Positions 27,510-37,018 of a stretch of 64,000 bases of DNA are shown piece by piece. Position 1 is the first letter of the stretch; every line of letters starts with the position of its first letter. Source of the stretch: Paraflavisolibacter caeni (lineage in GTDB: Bacteria > Bacteroidota > Bacteroidia > Chitinophagales > Chitinophagaceae); NCBI RefSeq assembly GCF_025628885.1, contig NZ_JAOTIF010000019.1, forward strand, positions 62,001 through 126,000, in the 5' to 3' direction. Both the position numbers and the translations under genes were made by a program. The notes under the pieces were generated by a model, which saw nothing but the letters and a program-made list of their open reading frames with translations, did not search any database and had not been told where the DNA came from.

Positions 27510-28586
27510 ATGGAAAGGTATAGGGTTGCACATATCATCAATAATCTTTCAAGGGGTGGGGCAGAAGTACTTTTAAAGAGTACTATTAACTTGTTTCCTG
27601 AATATGAGCATCTAATCATTTATTTACATCCTCCTGCCGAATTAAGGGAGGAACTGGAAGGAAAGGCTTGTTTCATTTGTTTACACCACACTTCTTGGAA
27701 GCAGCTATTTAGTACTCGAAAAAGGATTAAAAATATTATTAGAGACTGGCAGCCGCATATTATTCATGCTCACCTTTTTGATAGTACACTTCTTGCAAGG
27801 TTATCCAAAGTTTCAAGAATACCTATAGTTTCCACTATTCATAGTACTTATAGTATTGATGCCTTTAGAAAAAGTAAAAAGGCCTTAATACTTGAAAGAC
27901 TGACTGTAAATAAGCAGCAGGGGCTAATTGGCGTATCCGGATTTGCGTTAAATGACTATCTTGAACAGGTGTCATTTAAGGGGAAGACATATGTCTTGCA
28001 TAATTTTTTACCCGAAAGAAATTTTGCGGCAAAACCTGAATGCTATCATAAAAGTGAAGAATTGAAGTGCGTGGCTGTAGGCAATTTAAAGGAAGCAAAG
28101 AATTATTTTTACCTTTTAGAAGCTTTTACTCTTTTAAAAGATTATAGGATCACATTGGATATTTATGGAGAAGGGCCCTTAAGAGAGCTTTTAACAAATT
28201 ACATAAATGAAAAGGAGCTAAGGGTTCGATTGTGTGGACAAGCAGGATATGTATTGAATGTGTTACCAAACTATAATCTCTTTTTACAGGCTTCATCACA
28301 TGAGGGCTTTGGAATTTCTGTTGCCGAAGCCATGGCGTTGAAACTGCCAGTTTTAATTTCTGATATTCCTGTATTTCGGGAAATTACTGATGGGCAAGCT
28401 CACTTTTTCCCATTAAATAACGTAAATGAACTCGCTACCATACTGAAAAGCTTATCTCAAGACGAAACAAAAAGAACCCAATTTGTTCATAATGCTTATG
28501 AGCAAATCTGCAAGATCAGTTCGGAAGAAAATTATAAAAAAAATCTTCACGAGATATATTCATTTTTTATTCAACCTAAAAGCTAA
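27510..28586 (+). CDS. GT4-family glycosyltransferase
   Basis: GT-B enzyme of 358 residues. The acceptor domain begins VAHIINNLSRGGAEVLL, the glycine-rich GGAE being typical of GT4. The donor domain shows CVAVGNLKEAKNYFYLLEAF (about 190-209) and the E-x7-E motif SSHEGFGISVAEAMALKLPV (about 262-281). It ends 4 bases before the asnB-like gene, so the two are probably translated from one message. Sugar specificity is unknown. Confidence 0.9.
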   Translation: MERYRVAHIINNLSRGGAEVLLKSTINLFPEYEHLIIYLHPPAELREELEGKACFICLHHTSWKQLFSTRKRIKNIIRDWQPHIIHAHLFDSTLLARLSKVSRIPIVSTIHSTYSIDAFRKSKKALILERLTVNKQQGLIGVSGFALNDYLEQVSFKGKTYVLHNFLPERNFAAKPECYHKSEELKCVAVGNLKEAKNYFYLLEAFTLLKDYRITLDIYGEGPLRELLTNYINEKELRVRLCGQAGYVLNVLPNYNLFLQASSHEGFGISVAEAMALKLPVLISDIPVFREITDGQAHFFPLNNVNELATILKSLSQDETKRTQFVHNAYEQICKISSEENYKKNLHEIYSFFIQPKS

Positions 28587-28590
28587 ATGA

Positions 28591-30495
28591 ATGTGTGGCA
28601 TAGCCGGTTTCATAGATTTTAGAAAGTCTTCTTCTGAAGAACTGCTTCAAAAAATGACAACTACTCTCTACCATAGAGGTCCAGATGGAGAGGGTATTTA
28701 TTTTATAGAAGCATCACAGGCGCAAATAGGTTTAGGGCACCGCCGGTTGTCCATTATAGATTTGAGTGAATGCGGTAGTCAGCCCATGCATTTCAATGGG
28801 CTACATATTGCTTTCAATGGTGAGGTGTACAATTTTGAGGAGATCAGGAAAGAACTCGAAAAAAAAGGACATCAGTTTCATGGCCATTCAGATACAGAAG
28901 TGATCATCCATGCCTACCATGAGTGGGGAGTAGATGCCATTCAACAATGGAAGGGAATGTTTGCAGTAGTGATCTATGATGAGGCAAAAGATGAGATAAT
29001 TGCCATCAGAGACAGAGCTGGCGTAAAGCCGTTTTATTATTACTGGCAAGATGGTTTGTTCTTATTTGCTTCGGAGCTAAAGGCTATAGTCGCTCATCCT
29101 GGTTTTAAAAGGGAGCTAGATCCCGCAGCGGTAGCTTCTTATCTTCAATATGGTTATGTATCATTTCCTCACTGTATTTATAAACATACGAATAAGCTTT
29201 CCGCAGCTCACGTATTGCAGCTGGATCTCAAGAAACAGGTTATTTCTACCGTGAAGTACTGGAATGTATATGATTATTATAATCGGCCTAAGGTGGACAT
29301 GAGCTTTGGTGAAGCTATACTGGAAACTGAAAAGGTGTTGCAAAAAGCCTTTAATTACAGGATGGTGGCTGATGTACCAGTGGGTGTGTTCTTAAGTGGT
29401 GGCTTTGACTCTTCTTGTGTTACTGCTTTATTGCAAAAAGATAGTACGGAGAAGATTAAAACCTTTACTATTGGTACAACTGATAAAGAATTGGATGAGG
29501 CCCCTTTTGCGAAACAAATTGCGGAACGTTTAGGTACGGATCATACAGAATATTATTGTACATATAAAGAAGCGCTGGATATTATACCAGAATTGCCATT
29601 CTATTATGACGAGCCGTTTGCCGATAGTAGTGCAATTCCCACCATCTTAGTAAGCCGGATGGCAAGGAGGAAAGTAACAGTAGCGTTATCTGCTGATGCG
29701 GGTGATGAGATATTTGCGGGTTACAACCGCTATGATTACCTAATAAAATATGGCAAACAGTTACAATCAATTCCTAAAGTGGTGAGGAGGGCGATGGCAG
29801 GAGTAATGGAGAATGTGTCATCTGAAAGCATACCTTATTTTAAGAATCAGAATAATTTCCATAGTCGATATCAAAAGATCCGTAATCTATTAAATGATCC
29901 TTCTCCTTCAGAGATGTTAAAGAACTTAAGCCAGGTGTTTACAAATGAAGAGATCAGTTTGTTGTTCCTTCAACCGGTTAAAGAATTACCAACCGCACTG
30001 GTGAGTAAGGAATTGAATCCTGAGTTTTATGATCCGCTGTCTTATATGATGGCTGTGGATTACCAGACATATATGGCAGATGACATTCTACAAAAGGTGG
30101 ACAGGGCAACAATGTCAGCTAGCCTGGAAGGGCGTGAACCATTTCTTGATCAATCAGTTATAGAGTGGGCTGCACAGTTGCCTAATGAATTTAAATACCA
30201 TGGAGGAGATAAAAAGTACATCATAAAGCAAATTGTTTACCAGTATATACCGAAAGATATTATGGACCGGAAGAAAATGGGGTTTGCGATACCGGTTCAA
30301 AAGTGGCTAAACGAAGAATTAAAGGACTTAGTGCAAGAGTATTTATCGGAGCGGGCATTAAGTAAACATGGAATGTTTAGCAATGCATATGTGCAAAAGA
30401 TGGTGAGCTCATTTTTCGAGGGTAGAACAGATTTATATTTGAAAATATGGTATTTATTAATGTTTCAAATGTGGTTTGAGCGATGGATGAAGTAA
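28591..30495 (+). CDS. asnB: Glutamine-hydrolysing asparagine synthase-like amidotransferase
   Basis: Class II glutamine amidotransferase joined to an ATP-pyrophosphatase synthetase domain, 634 residues. Cys2 of MCGIAGF is the glutaminase nucleophile; YHRGPDGEG and FNGEVYNFEE complete that domain. The synthetase P-loop is FLSGGFDSSCV (about 267-277), with Phe where AsnB usually has Leu. ADDILQKVDRATM (about 497-509) and LEGREPFLD follow. Copies inside polysaccharide loci, such as WbpS-like proteins, are thought to amidate uronic acids or amino-acid substituents rather than make free asparagine. I infer that role here. Confidence 0.9.
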   Translation: MCGIAGFIDFRKSSSEELLQKMTTTLYHRGPDGEGIYFIEASQAQIGLGHRRLSIIDLSECGSQPMHFNGLHIAFNGEVYNFEEIRKELEKKGHQFHGHSDTEVIIHAYHEWGVDAIQQWKGMFAVVIYDEAKDEIIAIRDRAGVKPFYYYWQDGLFLFASELKAIVAHPGFKRELDPAAVASYLQYGYVSFPHCIYKHTNKLSAAHVLQLDLKKQVISTVKYWNVYDYYNRPKVDMSFGEAILETEKVLQKAFNYRMVADVPVGVFLSGGFDSSCVTALLQKDSTEKIKTFTIGTTDKELDEAPFAKQIAERLGTDHTEYYCTYKEALDIIPELPFYYDEPFADSSAIPTILVSRMARRKVTVALSADAGDEIFAGYNRYDYLIKYGKQLQSIPKVVRRAMAGVMENVSSESIPYFKNQNNFHSRYQKIRNLLNDPSPSEMLKNLSQVFTNEEISLLFLQPVKELPTALVSKELNPEFYDPLSYMMAVDYQTYMADDILQKVDRATMSASLEGREPFLDQSVIEWAAQLPNEFKYHGGDKKYIIKQIVYQYIPKDIMDRKKMGFAIPVQKWLNEELKDLVQEYLSERALSKHGMFSNAYVQKMVSSFFEGRTDLYLKIWYLLMFQMWFERWMK

Positions 30496-30602
30496 ATATA
30501 ACAATTGCCATTATTTTCTTTTATGATGCGCAATCACTACCTAATTTTGTTTTATAAGAAAGTCAAATCTTGTTTTAAATAAATCATTCCAAGAAAGTCA
30601 AG

Positions 30603-31418
30603 GTGAAAATTTTTAATGTTAGGTATTTCCTTGTCGGGTTAGGTTTTCTTTTTTTATTGCCCAATTTCTTACCAAGACCGAAGGTTCTATTGGTAAATAT
30701 GGGTCATCGATGGGAACGCTTTGATCCGCAGCTCGCCTTACGGCTTCAATCTGTTGATGATTTACTTCAATACACAGATTCTGCAGCCAAAGCAAACAGG
30801 TCAGATAGTTCTCCACTAGGGTATGCTAATGAATTAGCTAATGTGGTTAGGAACAGGTTTTACCACGGCTACAGTAATTATTCTTTAAGGGAAAATTGGA
30901 TTGCTGTAATTGCCGGATCTCTGATATGGTCAGATTTATCAGCAATTGTTCTTCCTAATGATATTCTTAAATACCCAAATGCAGCCTGCAGTCAGCAAAG
31001 TATCGTCATGATGGAATGTTTTAAAAGGAAAGGTATTCCATTTCGCAAAATAGGCTATGATCATCATTTTGCATTAGAGGGATTAGTTCAAGGTAAATGG
31101 TATTATTTCGATCCTGACTTAGAGCCAGAGTTCTATGATGTGAAAAGAAATAGTATCGACTCAATTTTTGCCAAACAGGAAGAATTTACGATTTATAAAA
31201 ATCGTTTGGATTCTGCAGGTATAGAATCTGGTCTTGCAAATAAGACGATTGGTGAAGTAAATACTCCTCCAGCTCCCAGAGCTTCCTTATTTCATCTAGT
31301 AACAAAGGTTCTATCTAAAACCTTATGGCTCTTACCTCTTGGGTTGCTGTTCTATTTTAATAGAAGAAAAAAATTGACAAAGGGGAGGCTTTACGAAGAG
31401 AATGAATTAGCGGCATAA
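30603..31418 (+). CDS. Membrane-anchored transglutaminase-like protein
   Basis: Protein of 271 residues with a GTG start. A hydrophobic N-terminal segment (about 8-24) and another near the C-terminus (about 241-255) suggest that residues 25-240 face the periplasm. AACSQQSIVMMECFKRKGI (127-145) with Cys129, GYDHHFALEG (151-160) with His154/155, and WYYFDPDLEP (167-176) with Asp170/172 resemble the Cys-His-Asp order of transglutaminase or papain-like folds. No close family is recognised. Lying between an amidotransferase and further glycosyltransferases, it may act on amide groups of the glycan, but this is speculative. Confidence 0.6.
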   Translation: MKIFNVRYFLVGLGFLFLLPNFLPRPKVLLVNMGHRWERFDPQLALRLQSVDDLLQYTDSAAKANRSDSSPLGYANELANVVRNRFYHGYSNYSLRENWIAVIAGSLIWSDLSAIVLPNDILKYPNAACSQQSIVMMECFKRKGIPFRKIGYDHHFALEGLVQGKWYYFDPDLEPEFYDVKRNSIDSIFAKQEEFTIYKNRLDSAGIESGLANKTIGEVNTPPAPRASLFHLVTKVLSKTLWLLPLGLLFYFNRRKKLTKGRLYEENELAA

Positions 31419-31505
31419 TAAATTTTAATAACCATAGGGATTATATAGCATCATGGTTATATCTCTAATGAGTTGATCATAATCTTAATTTAATAAATTC
31501 TTTCC

Positions 31506-32774
31506 TTGCAGAAAAAAATTCTTTATATCACCTATGATGGCTTAACAGATCCATTAGGACAATCACAGATCTTGCCATACTTAATGCACTTGGCTAGGCG
31601 TGGGTACCTGTTTACCATATTGAGTTTTGAAAAGAGGAACAGGTTTGATAAGGAGGGCCAGTTGATACAGGAGATCGTAAATAAGGCTGGCATAGAATGG
31701 ATACCACTCACCTTTACAGCAAAGCCTCCTGTCTTGTCGAAAGTGTATGACCGGTACCGAATGTCGCGAACCGCGTTGTCTCTTCACCGGCAGAAAAACT
31801 TTGATCTCGTTCATTGCCGTAGTTATATAGCTGCAGAAGTTGGGCTATTACTGAAAAGGAGGTTTGGTGTAAAGATGTTATTTGATATGAGGGGCTTCTG
31901 GGCGGATGAAAAGGTTGATAACGGTCAGTGGAATTTGAAGCATCCTCTCTTCAATCGTATTTACAGGCATTACAAGCAGAAGGAAAAGGATTTTTTATTA
32001 AATGCTGACGGCATTATTTCCTTAACACAAGCCGCTAAGGCCTATTTGAAACAACAACAAGAATATAGAAATTTATCTATTGAGGTCATTCCCTGTTGTG
32101 CCGATTTACATCATTTTGACTATACAAAAGTCGATCCTTTATCTGTAGATTCTTTAAGAGTTGAATTAGGCATTCCGGCTAATACAAAAGTTATAACTTA
32201 CTTGGGTTCGGTAGGCGGCTGGTATATGACAAAGGAAATGTTTCAATTTTTCAACATTTTACAGCAGCGGCAGCCTGAATATAAGATGTTGATATTAACC
32301 AAGGACGATCCAGAGGTAGTGAAACAGGAAGCAGCGGCACAAGGAATACCAACAGAAAAGCTCATTGTGACTTATTCGGACCGGAAGCGATTGCCCGTTT
32401 TCTTGGCACTTTGCGATTGGAGTATATTTTTTATCCGTAACACATTTTCCAAGACAGCTTCATCGCCAACTAAGCATGCAGAGTTGATGGGGATGGGGAT
32501 ACCTGTGGTGTGTAATACGATTGGAGATACAGGAAATATCATTAAAACAACGGCAACAGGCTTGCTGGTGGATGATTTTAGCCGGGTAACATTCGAAAAG
32601 GCTTGTGGGGAGATGGCTCATTTTGACAAAATGGATAAGAAGGTTATACGTCATTTTGCTAAAGAATATTTTGATTTGGAAATGGGGGCAGAAAATTATT
32701 TGCGGTTATACAGGCGAATATTGGAAAATGAACTTACGGGTTCTCGCGTTCACGAGTTTACAAACCAGGTTTAG
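31506..32774 (+). CDS. GT4-family glycosyltransferase
   Basis: GT-B protein of 422 residues with a probable TTG start (no nearby in-frame ATG gives the complete N-terminus ILYITYDGLTDPLGQSQI). MLFDMRGFWADEKVDNG (about 121-137) is shared with a branch of GT4 proteins from exopolysaccharide loci. VITYLGSVGGWYMTKEMF (about 234-251) begins the donor domain. The usual E-x7-E site is replaced by SPTKHAELMGMGIPVV (about 321-336). Donor unknown. Confidence 0.85.
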   Translation: MQKKILYITYDGLTDPLGQSQILPYLMHLARRGYLFTILSFEKRNRFDKEGQLIQEIVNKAGIEWIPLTFTAKPPVLSKVYDRYRMSRTALSLHRQKNFDLVHCRSYIAAEVGLLLKRRFGVKMLFDMRGFWADEKVDNGQWNLKHPLFNRIYRHYKQKEKDFLLNADGIISLTQAAKAYLKQQQEYRNLSIEVIPCCADLHHFDYTKVDPLSVDSLRVELGIPANTKVITYLGSVGGWYMTKEMFQFFNILQQRQPEYKMLILTKDDPEVVKQEAAAQGIPTEKLIVTYSDRKRLPVFLALCDWSIFFIRNTFSKTASSPTKHAELMGMGIPVVCNTIGDTGNIIKTTATGLLVDDFSRVTFEKACGEMAHFDKMDKKVIRHFAKEYFDLEMGAENYLRLYRRILENELTGSRVHEFTNQV

Positions 32775-32819
32775 GAATTTTTATTCATCCTTTCCCTTTC
32801 CTGACAATCTGCAGTTATC

Positions 32820-33893
32820 ATGAAAACAAAAGTTTTATTTCTTTTGCCTTACCCTTTATTCAAAGCGCCTTCACAACGGTTCCGGGTAGAGGCTTTCTTT
32901 CCTCTTTTAGAGTCACATAAAATTGAATTCAGGACAGACGAGTTTCTAGATGAAAAGGCATGGAAGTTATTATACCAACAAGGTTCGACTGTACAAAAAG
33001 GTTGGGCTGTAATCAGAGGATTTTTAAAACGACTTTTCACTGTGTTATTTGTGGCGCCCCAATATGACTATGTTTTTATTCATAGGGAAGCTTCGCCGTT
33101 AGGACCTCCGATTTTTGAATGGATACTGGCTATGATGTTTCGAAAAAAAATCATTTTTGATTTTGATGATGCTATTTGGATACCTGCAGTTAGTAAAGGC
33201 AACAAAATCGCACTTTATATAAAGTGGTTTTCTAAAATTAGTACTATTTGTAAGTGGGCTTATAAGATTTCTGCGGGTAATGAATATTTAGCTAATTGGT
33301 CTAAACAATTTAATCAGCATGTTGTTATCACACCTACCTCCGTGGATACGGTGAATAGGTTTAACCGATTAAAGCAGGTGAATCGTAATAAGATGGTGAT
33401 TGGCTGGACAGGTTCTCATTCGACATTGAAATACCTGGATGTTATTTATCCTGTATTACAAAGATTAGAAGAAGAATTTGCGTTTGAGTTCCTGGTAATT
33501 TGCAACCAGCCACCTTCTTTCCAGTTGAAGTCTATGAAGTTTATTCCTTGGCAGGAAACTTCGGAGATTGAAGATTTATTGAAAATTGATATTGGAGTGA
33601 TGCCGTTGTTAGCGGATGCTTGGAGTGAGGGAAAGTGTGGTTTTAAAATCATTCAATACCTGGCATTGGGCATCCCAGCTGTGGCAAGCCCAGTGGGGGT
33701 AAATAAGGATATTGTTGAAGACGGGCGTAATGGATATTTGTGCAGTACAGAGAAAGAGTGGTATGTTGCTTTGAAAAGATTACTGGGGGATAGTCTCTTA
33801 AGGGGGGAAATGGGTATGAAGGGAAGAGAAAAGATTGTAAAGGAGTATAGCGTGCAGGCGAATGCAGATAATTTATTATCGTTTTTTAAGTAA
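32820..33893 (+). CDS. GT4-like glycosyltransferase
   Basis: GT-B protein of 357 residues. VLFLLPYPLFKAPSQRFRVE at the N-terminus and YVFIHREASPLGPP (about 84-97) are recurrent in group 1 transferases of Bacteroidetes. IIFDFDDAIW (about 114-123) follows. The donor domain has IGWTGSHSTLKYL (about 198-210) and GKCGFKIIQYLALGIPAVA (about 269-287), the E-x7-E glutamates being partly replaced. It is the last + strand gene of the main locus; two minus-strand genes follow convergently. Confidence 0.85.
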   Translation: MKTKVLFLLPYPLFKAPSQRFRVEAFFPLLESHKIEFRTDEFLDEKAWKLLYQQGSTVQKGWAVIRGFLKRLFTVLFVAPQYDYVFIHREASPLGPPIFEWILAMMFRKKIIFDFDDAIWIPAVSKGNKIALYIKWFSKISTICKWAYKISAGNEYLANWSKQFNQHVVITPTSVDTVNRFNRLKQVNRNKMVIGWTGSHSTLKYLDVIYPVLQRLEEEFAFEFLVICNQPPSFQLKSMKFIPWQETSEIEDLLKIDIGVMPLLADAWSEGKCGFKIIQYLALGIPAVASPVGVNKDIVEDGRNGYLCSTEKEWYVALKRLLGDSLLRGEMGMKGREKIVKEYSVQANADNLLSFFK

Positions 33894-33922
33894 AAGGCGT
33901 AAATAGCAAATATTTAATAGTC

Positions 33923-35311
33923 TTATATTAATTCAGGCGATCTCTCATTCTTACTATCAGGGACAAGATTTCCTTTTTTGGAATCTTTAGATGAGATTCT
34001 GTCATAATTCATCACTATCATTAAAAAGGCTGCATAGAAAGGTAAACATGGAATTTTGTATCTGGATAAAGACCCAAAATTGTAGGAGGAAATTCCCACA
34101 GCGAAAGCAAAGATGACAGAAAAAACCAAACAGAACAGTATGTTGGGATCTTTCATGATTAATTGAAGTGTTTTTCCCATTCCTCTTTTTTGGAATGCCT
34201 TAAAAGTAAAGTAAACAAAAACTAAAGCCTCCAAAGCTGACAGCATCATGATCACTTTTCGTGCTTCCCAAGGAAAGGGACGGAATAAAGTAACTACTAC
34301 CGCCTGTGGAAATTTTTTTAACATGCCCACTATACTGGGATCAAATTCACCCAGATCATATGCTGATCCTTCCTGTCTTTCAGACACATAAGCTATCCAG
34401 CCTCTTGTAGTAGCTGCAGTTTGTGCAATGTTTTCTAAAGAGTATTTTTCCAGCTCATTGGCAAAGATTTGGGTGAAGTATAAAAAAGCAATAGCTGCAA
34501 TACCTATAAAAGCAATTTTTACAACAAAGCGTAGGCCTCCTGATGATATCCGAGATGAATAAGTTGTCAACAGCCAAATGGATAAGGCTGGTAAAAAGGC
34601 TAACAAAATGTATACTTTTATAACGGAAATCAAATGAAAACTTAATACCAACAAGACGCTATTTTTGACAGAAAAATCCCTGTTAATAAACAGTCTAAAA
34701 GTCGAATAAGTCATCCAGCCTAAACCAAACATACATATAGTATCCTTAAAGATCGCAGATCCCCAGACAAAGGTGCTTGGAATGAATAAAAAGGCTATAG
34801 CCATTTCCTTATACAACCCAGGATAAAGCGTTGTGAACGTACGATACATAGCCCATATGCCAGTATAAGAAAAAAAGGCGAAGAGCAGTGCAATCGGCAT
34901 ATAAGAGGTTCCATTGAGTAACCCAAAAATCGCAGCTATGGATGCAACTGTGTAAGACGCCGGATCATAATACCATTGCATTTGTGATACATATGGATAA
35001 AGCTCGGGGTTTGACTCCACAGATTGTCTAGTAATCAGTTTAAACCAAGTTGAAAAGGAATCACTGAGCGCAGAGTTTATAATCCTTGAATGGGTAAAAT
35101 AATTGTATGTATCTCCTCCGCCATAATAGTATTGGTATAACAACCCTATGAAAATAGCGCCGAAAAATTTAAGGTATAAACCTTTAAGGTAATATTCACG
35201 CAAAGGATGACCAATGGGATACCTTTTATCTCTTTGCCTTTTGGCAATGGCTGATAAGACGATCAGGTAAATTGGTGTCAGAAATAAATCCCATATGGTT
35301 AAGTACTGCAT
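33923..35311 (-). CDS. Polytopic membrane protein, candidate O-antigen/EPS polymerase
   Basis: Protein of 462 residues with about ten hydrophobic segments, a large loop containing YYGGGDTYNYFTHSRIIN (about 63-80), and a second loop near 290-330. The loop-rich layout and location suggest a Wzy- or EpsG-like polymerase, but no diagnostic motif is visible. The ATG at 35311 is preferred to a TTG 15 bases upstream. It is transcribed opposite to the main locus, together with the beta-helix gene 62 bases away. If it is the polymerase, the locus holds both ABC-exporter and polymerase parts. Confidence 0.6.
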   Translation of the reverse strand: MQYLTIWDLFLTPIYLIVLSAIAKRQRDKRYPIGHPLREYYLKGLYLKFFGAIFIGLLYQYYYGGGDTYNYFTHSRIINSALSDSFSTWFKLITRQSVESNPELYPYVSQMQWYYDPASYTVASIAAIFGLLNGTSYMPIALLFAFFSYTGIWAMYRTFTTLYPGLYKEMAIAFLFIPSTFVWGSAIFKDTICMFGLGWMTYSTFRLFINRDFSVKNSVLLVLSFHLISVIKVYILLAFLPALSIWLLTTYSSRISSGGLRFVVKIAFIGIAAIAFLYFTQIFANELEKYSLENIAQTAATTRGWIAYVSERQEGSAYDLGEFDPSIVGMLKKFPQAVVVTLFRPFPWEARKVIMMLSALEALVFVYFTFKAFQKRGMGKTLQLIMKDPNILFCLVFSVIFAFAVGISSYNFGSLSRYKIPCLPFYAAFLMIVMNYDRISSKDSKKGNLVPDSKNERSPELI

Positions 35312-35373
35312 AGAATTATCGCGCAATGTTACGGATAATTTGAATATAATAGCCCTTCCGTTTCTTCAATCAA

Positions 35374-36717
35374 TTAATAAAAAGCCTTCCATTTTGCTTT
35401 ATCTAATATACCGCCCTGTATACATACCCATTTTTCAGGAGCACCATCCTTATATTCAGAATTATATATCCGGTCGCCATTAATGAAATTAAAATTGTTA
35501 AAATGGCCCCATTTCTTTAAATCATCTACAGATCTTGCATATAAAACAATCCTATTTCCAACAAAATACTGCCTGACAGCAATACTAGCAAAGGGAACTT
35601 TTCTTTCTGCGTTATCCCAATCCTTTAAAACAGCTGGGGGAGTCAGGAACTGAAAGAAGTTTGCATTTTTACCATCGTTTCTAAAGTTGAAGCTATAGTT
35701 GCCATCCTGGTTGCCTCTTAGATTCACCTGTCCGAAAGTAAGTTGATTCTCATTGATAGAATAAGAATTACTAATCACTTTCTGCTGCATCCATCCTATA
35801 AATGAGTTGGCATGTTCACTCACCTTAATGCCATTTTCGTGTATTCCACCCCAAAGATTAGAAACACCCCTTATTTCACTTTCTGGACTACCGCCTTCCC
35901 CATAACAAAAAGCCACATTGCCTCTTGCATTGGCATTCATGACTTTATAATGGCCTCCCGCATTATTATGAGCCATGCAGGAAATAAACTGGTTTCCTAA
36001 AAATGATTCATCCATAAACCCTACACCACCATTGTCTCGAGCGCCACAATGGAAAACAGTAATTTGATTCGCATCTCCTCCCTGAAAATAAAAGCCATGC
36101 CTGCCGCACTGGATCACTTCTACATCCTCGATTTTAGAATGGCTTACGTCAGTTTTATTGGTTGCCATATCAGCTGTGAAACGCACACCATCTCCAGCAA
36201 AGTTTTTTATCTTCAGCCCCTCTAAATACGTTATGGAATGAGCAATTATTCCATGTGCTTCCGGATTTGTCTTTGCGCCTCTCGTTTCAAAATTGATATC
36301 TTTAATTACACATTTGGGAGTAGAGCTATTCCTGTTAATTTCTATTGCACTTACTCCGTTTTTAAAAATAAGGGTGACATTATTTACCCCTTCTAGTCTG
36401 ATTGATTTGTTGAAAATTTTTATCGTCTTTGAAAATTGATATTCTCCTTCAGGTATAAATATTAGGGATGTGTTTTTACCCGCAGGTAAAGAGTTTATCA
36501 ATTTTTCAATAGCCAAACTGTTTTGTTCACCTGTATTTGAAGGAAGAACGCCTTGGTCCTGTATATTGATTCCAAATGAAGTTTTTGTTGCAGCCATTTT
36601 TTCAAGCGCAATAATCCTTTTTTCCAATTTTTCGTAAGCAGTTTCTGTTTGCGCATTCTTTTGCGCATAAGACAACAGGATCATCATCGTAAGCAGGAAA
36701 GTGAATAAAGTTTTCAT
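35374..36717 (-). CDS. Secreted right-handed beta-helix protein (pectate-lyase-like)
   Basis: Protein of 447 residues. A signal peptide (KTLFTFLLTMMILLSYAQ) is followed by a short coiled-coil stretch (about 25-45) and then the segment LPAGKNTSLIFIPEGEYQF (about 76-94), typical of the start of pectate-lyase-3-type beta-helices. Repeating strands with Asn-rich turns continue to about 330. A distinct C-terminal part (about 335-447) is Trp- and Asn-rich. It may bind or cleave the glycan made by this locus; enzymes of this fold are often encoded beside their substrate's synthesis genes. No catalytic residues can be assigned by eye. Confidence 0.75.
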   Translation of the reverse strand: MKTLFTFLLTMMILLSYAQKNAQTETAYEKLEKRIIALEKMAATKTSFGINIQDQGVLPSNTGEQNSLAIEKLINSLPAGKNTSLIFIPEGEYQFSKTIKIFNKSIRLEGVNNVTLIFKNGVSAIEINRNSSTPKCVIKDINFETRGAKTNPEAHGIIAHSITYLEGLKIKNFAGDGVRFTADMATNKTDVSHSKIEDVEVIQCGRHGFYFQGGDANQITVFHCGARDNGGVGFMDESFLGNQFISCMAHNNAGGHYKVMNANARGNVAFCYGEGGSPESEIRGVSNLWGGIHENGIKVSEHANSFIGWMQQKVISNSYSINENQLTFGQVNLRGNQDGNYSFNFRNDGKNANFFQFLTPPAVLKDWDNAERKVPFASIAVRQYFVGNRIVLYARSVDDLKKWGHFNNFNFINGDRIYNSEYKDGAPEKWVCIQGGILDKAKWKAFY

Positions 36718-36956
36718 TTGTTGTAAATATTTTTATTTAATAGAATAATAATTGTAGATCATTGGATTCCGGATTATTAAATATGTCAATTGCCGGCCAC
36801 ATTCAGAATGAGTAAAACTCTTTATGAAAAATCCATTCTTCTCGCAAAGGTCAATATCTTTTATGAGAGCAGTAATATGCATCTTTCAGTATTGTGAAAG
36901 ACTTTTATCTTTCTCATTCATTTACTTCGAAATTGCATAAAAGCCTGCTATTTATC

Positions 36957-36964
36957 TATCTTTG
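36957..36964 (+). promoter_or_regulatory. Bacteroidetes-type promoter for the GT4-phosphatase operon
   Basis: TATCTTTG matches TAnnTTTG. A TTG lies 21 bases upstream (36933-36935), the expected -33 spacing. The start codon at 37019 follows about 50 bases later. The rest of the 36718-37018 gap is A+T-rich and shows no other feature; no convincing minus-strand box was seen for the divergent beta-helix gene. Confidence 0.6.
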
Positions 36965-37018
36965 GCGCCTTTATTACTGAGTATAAACCTTGACCTAAAT
37001 TCGCCAAAGTACTATACC

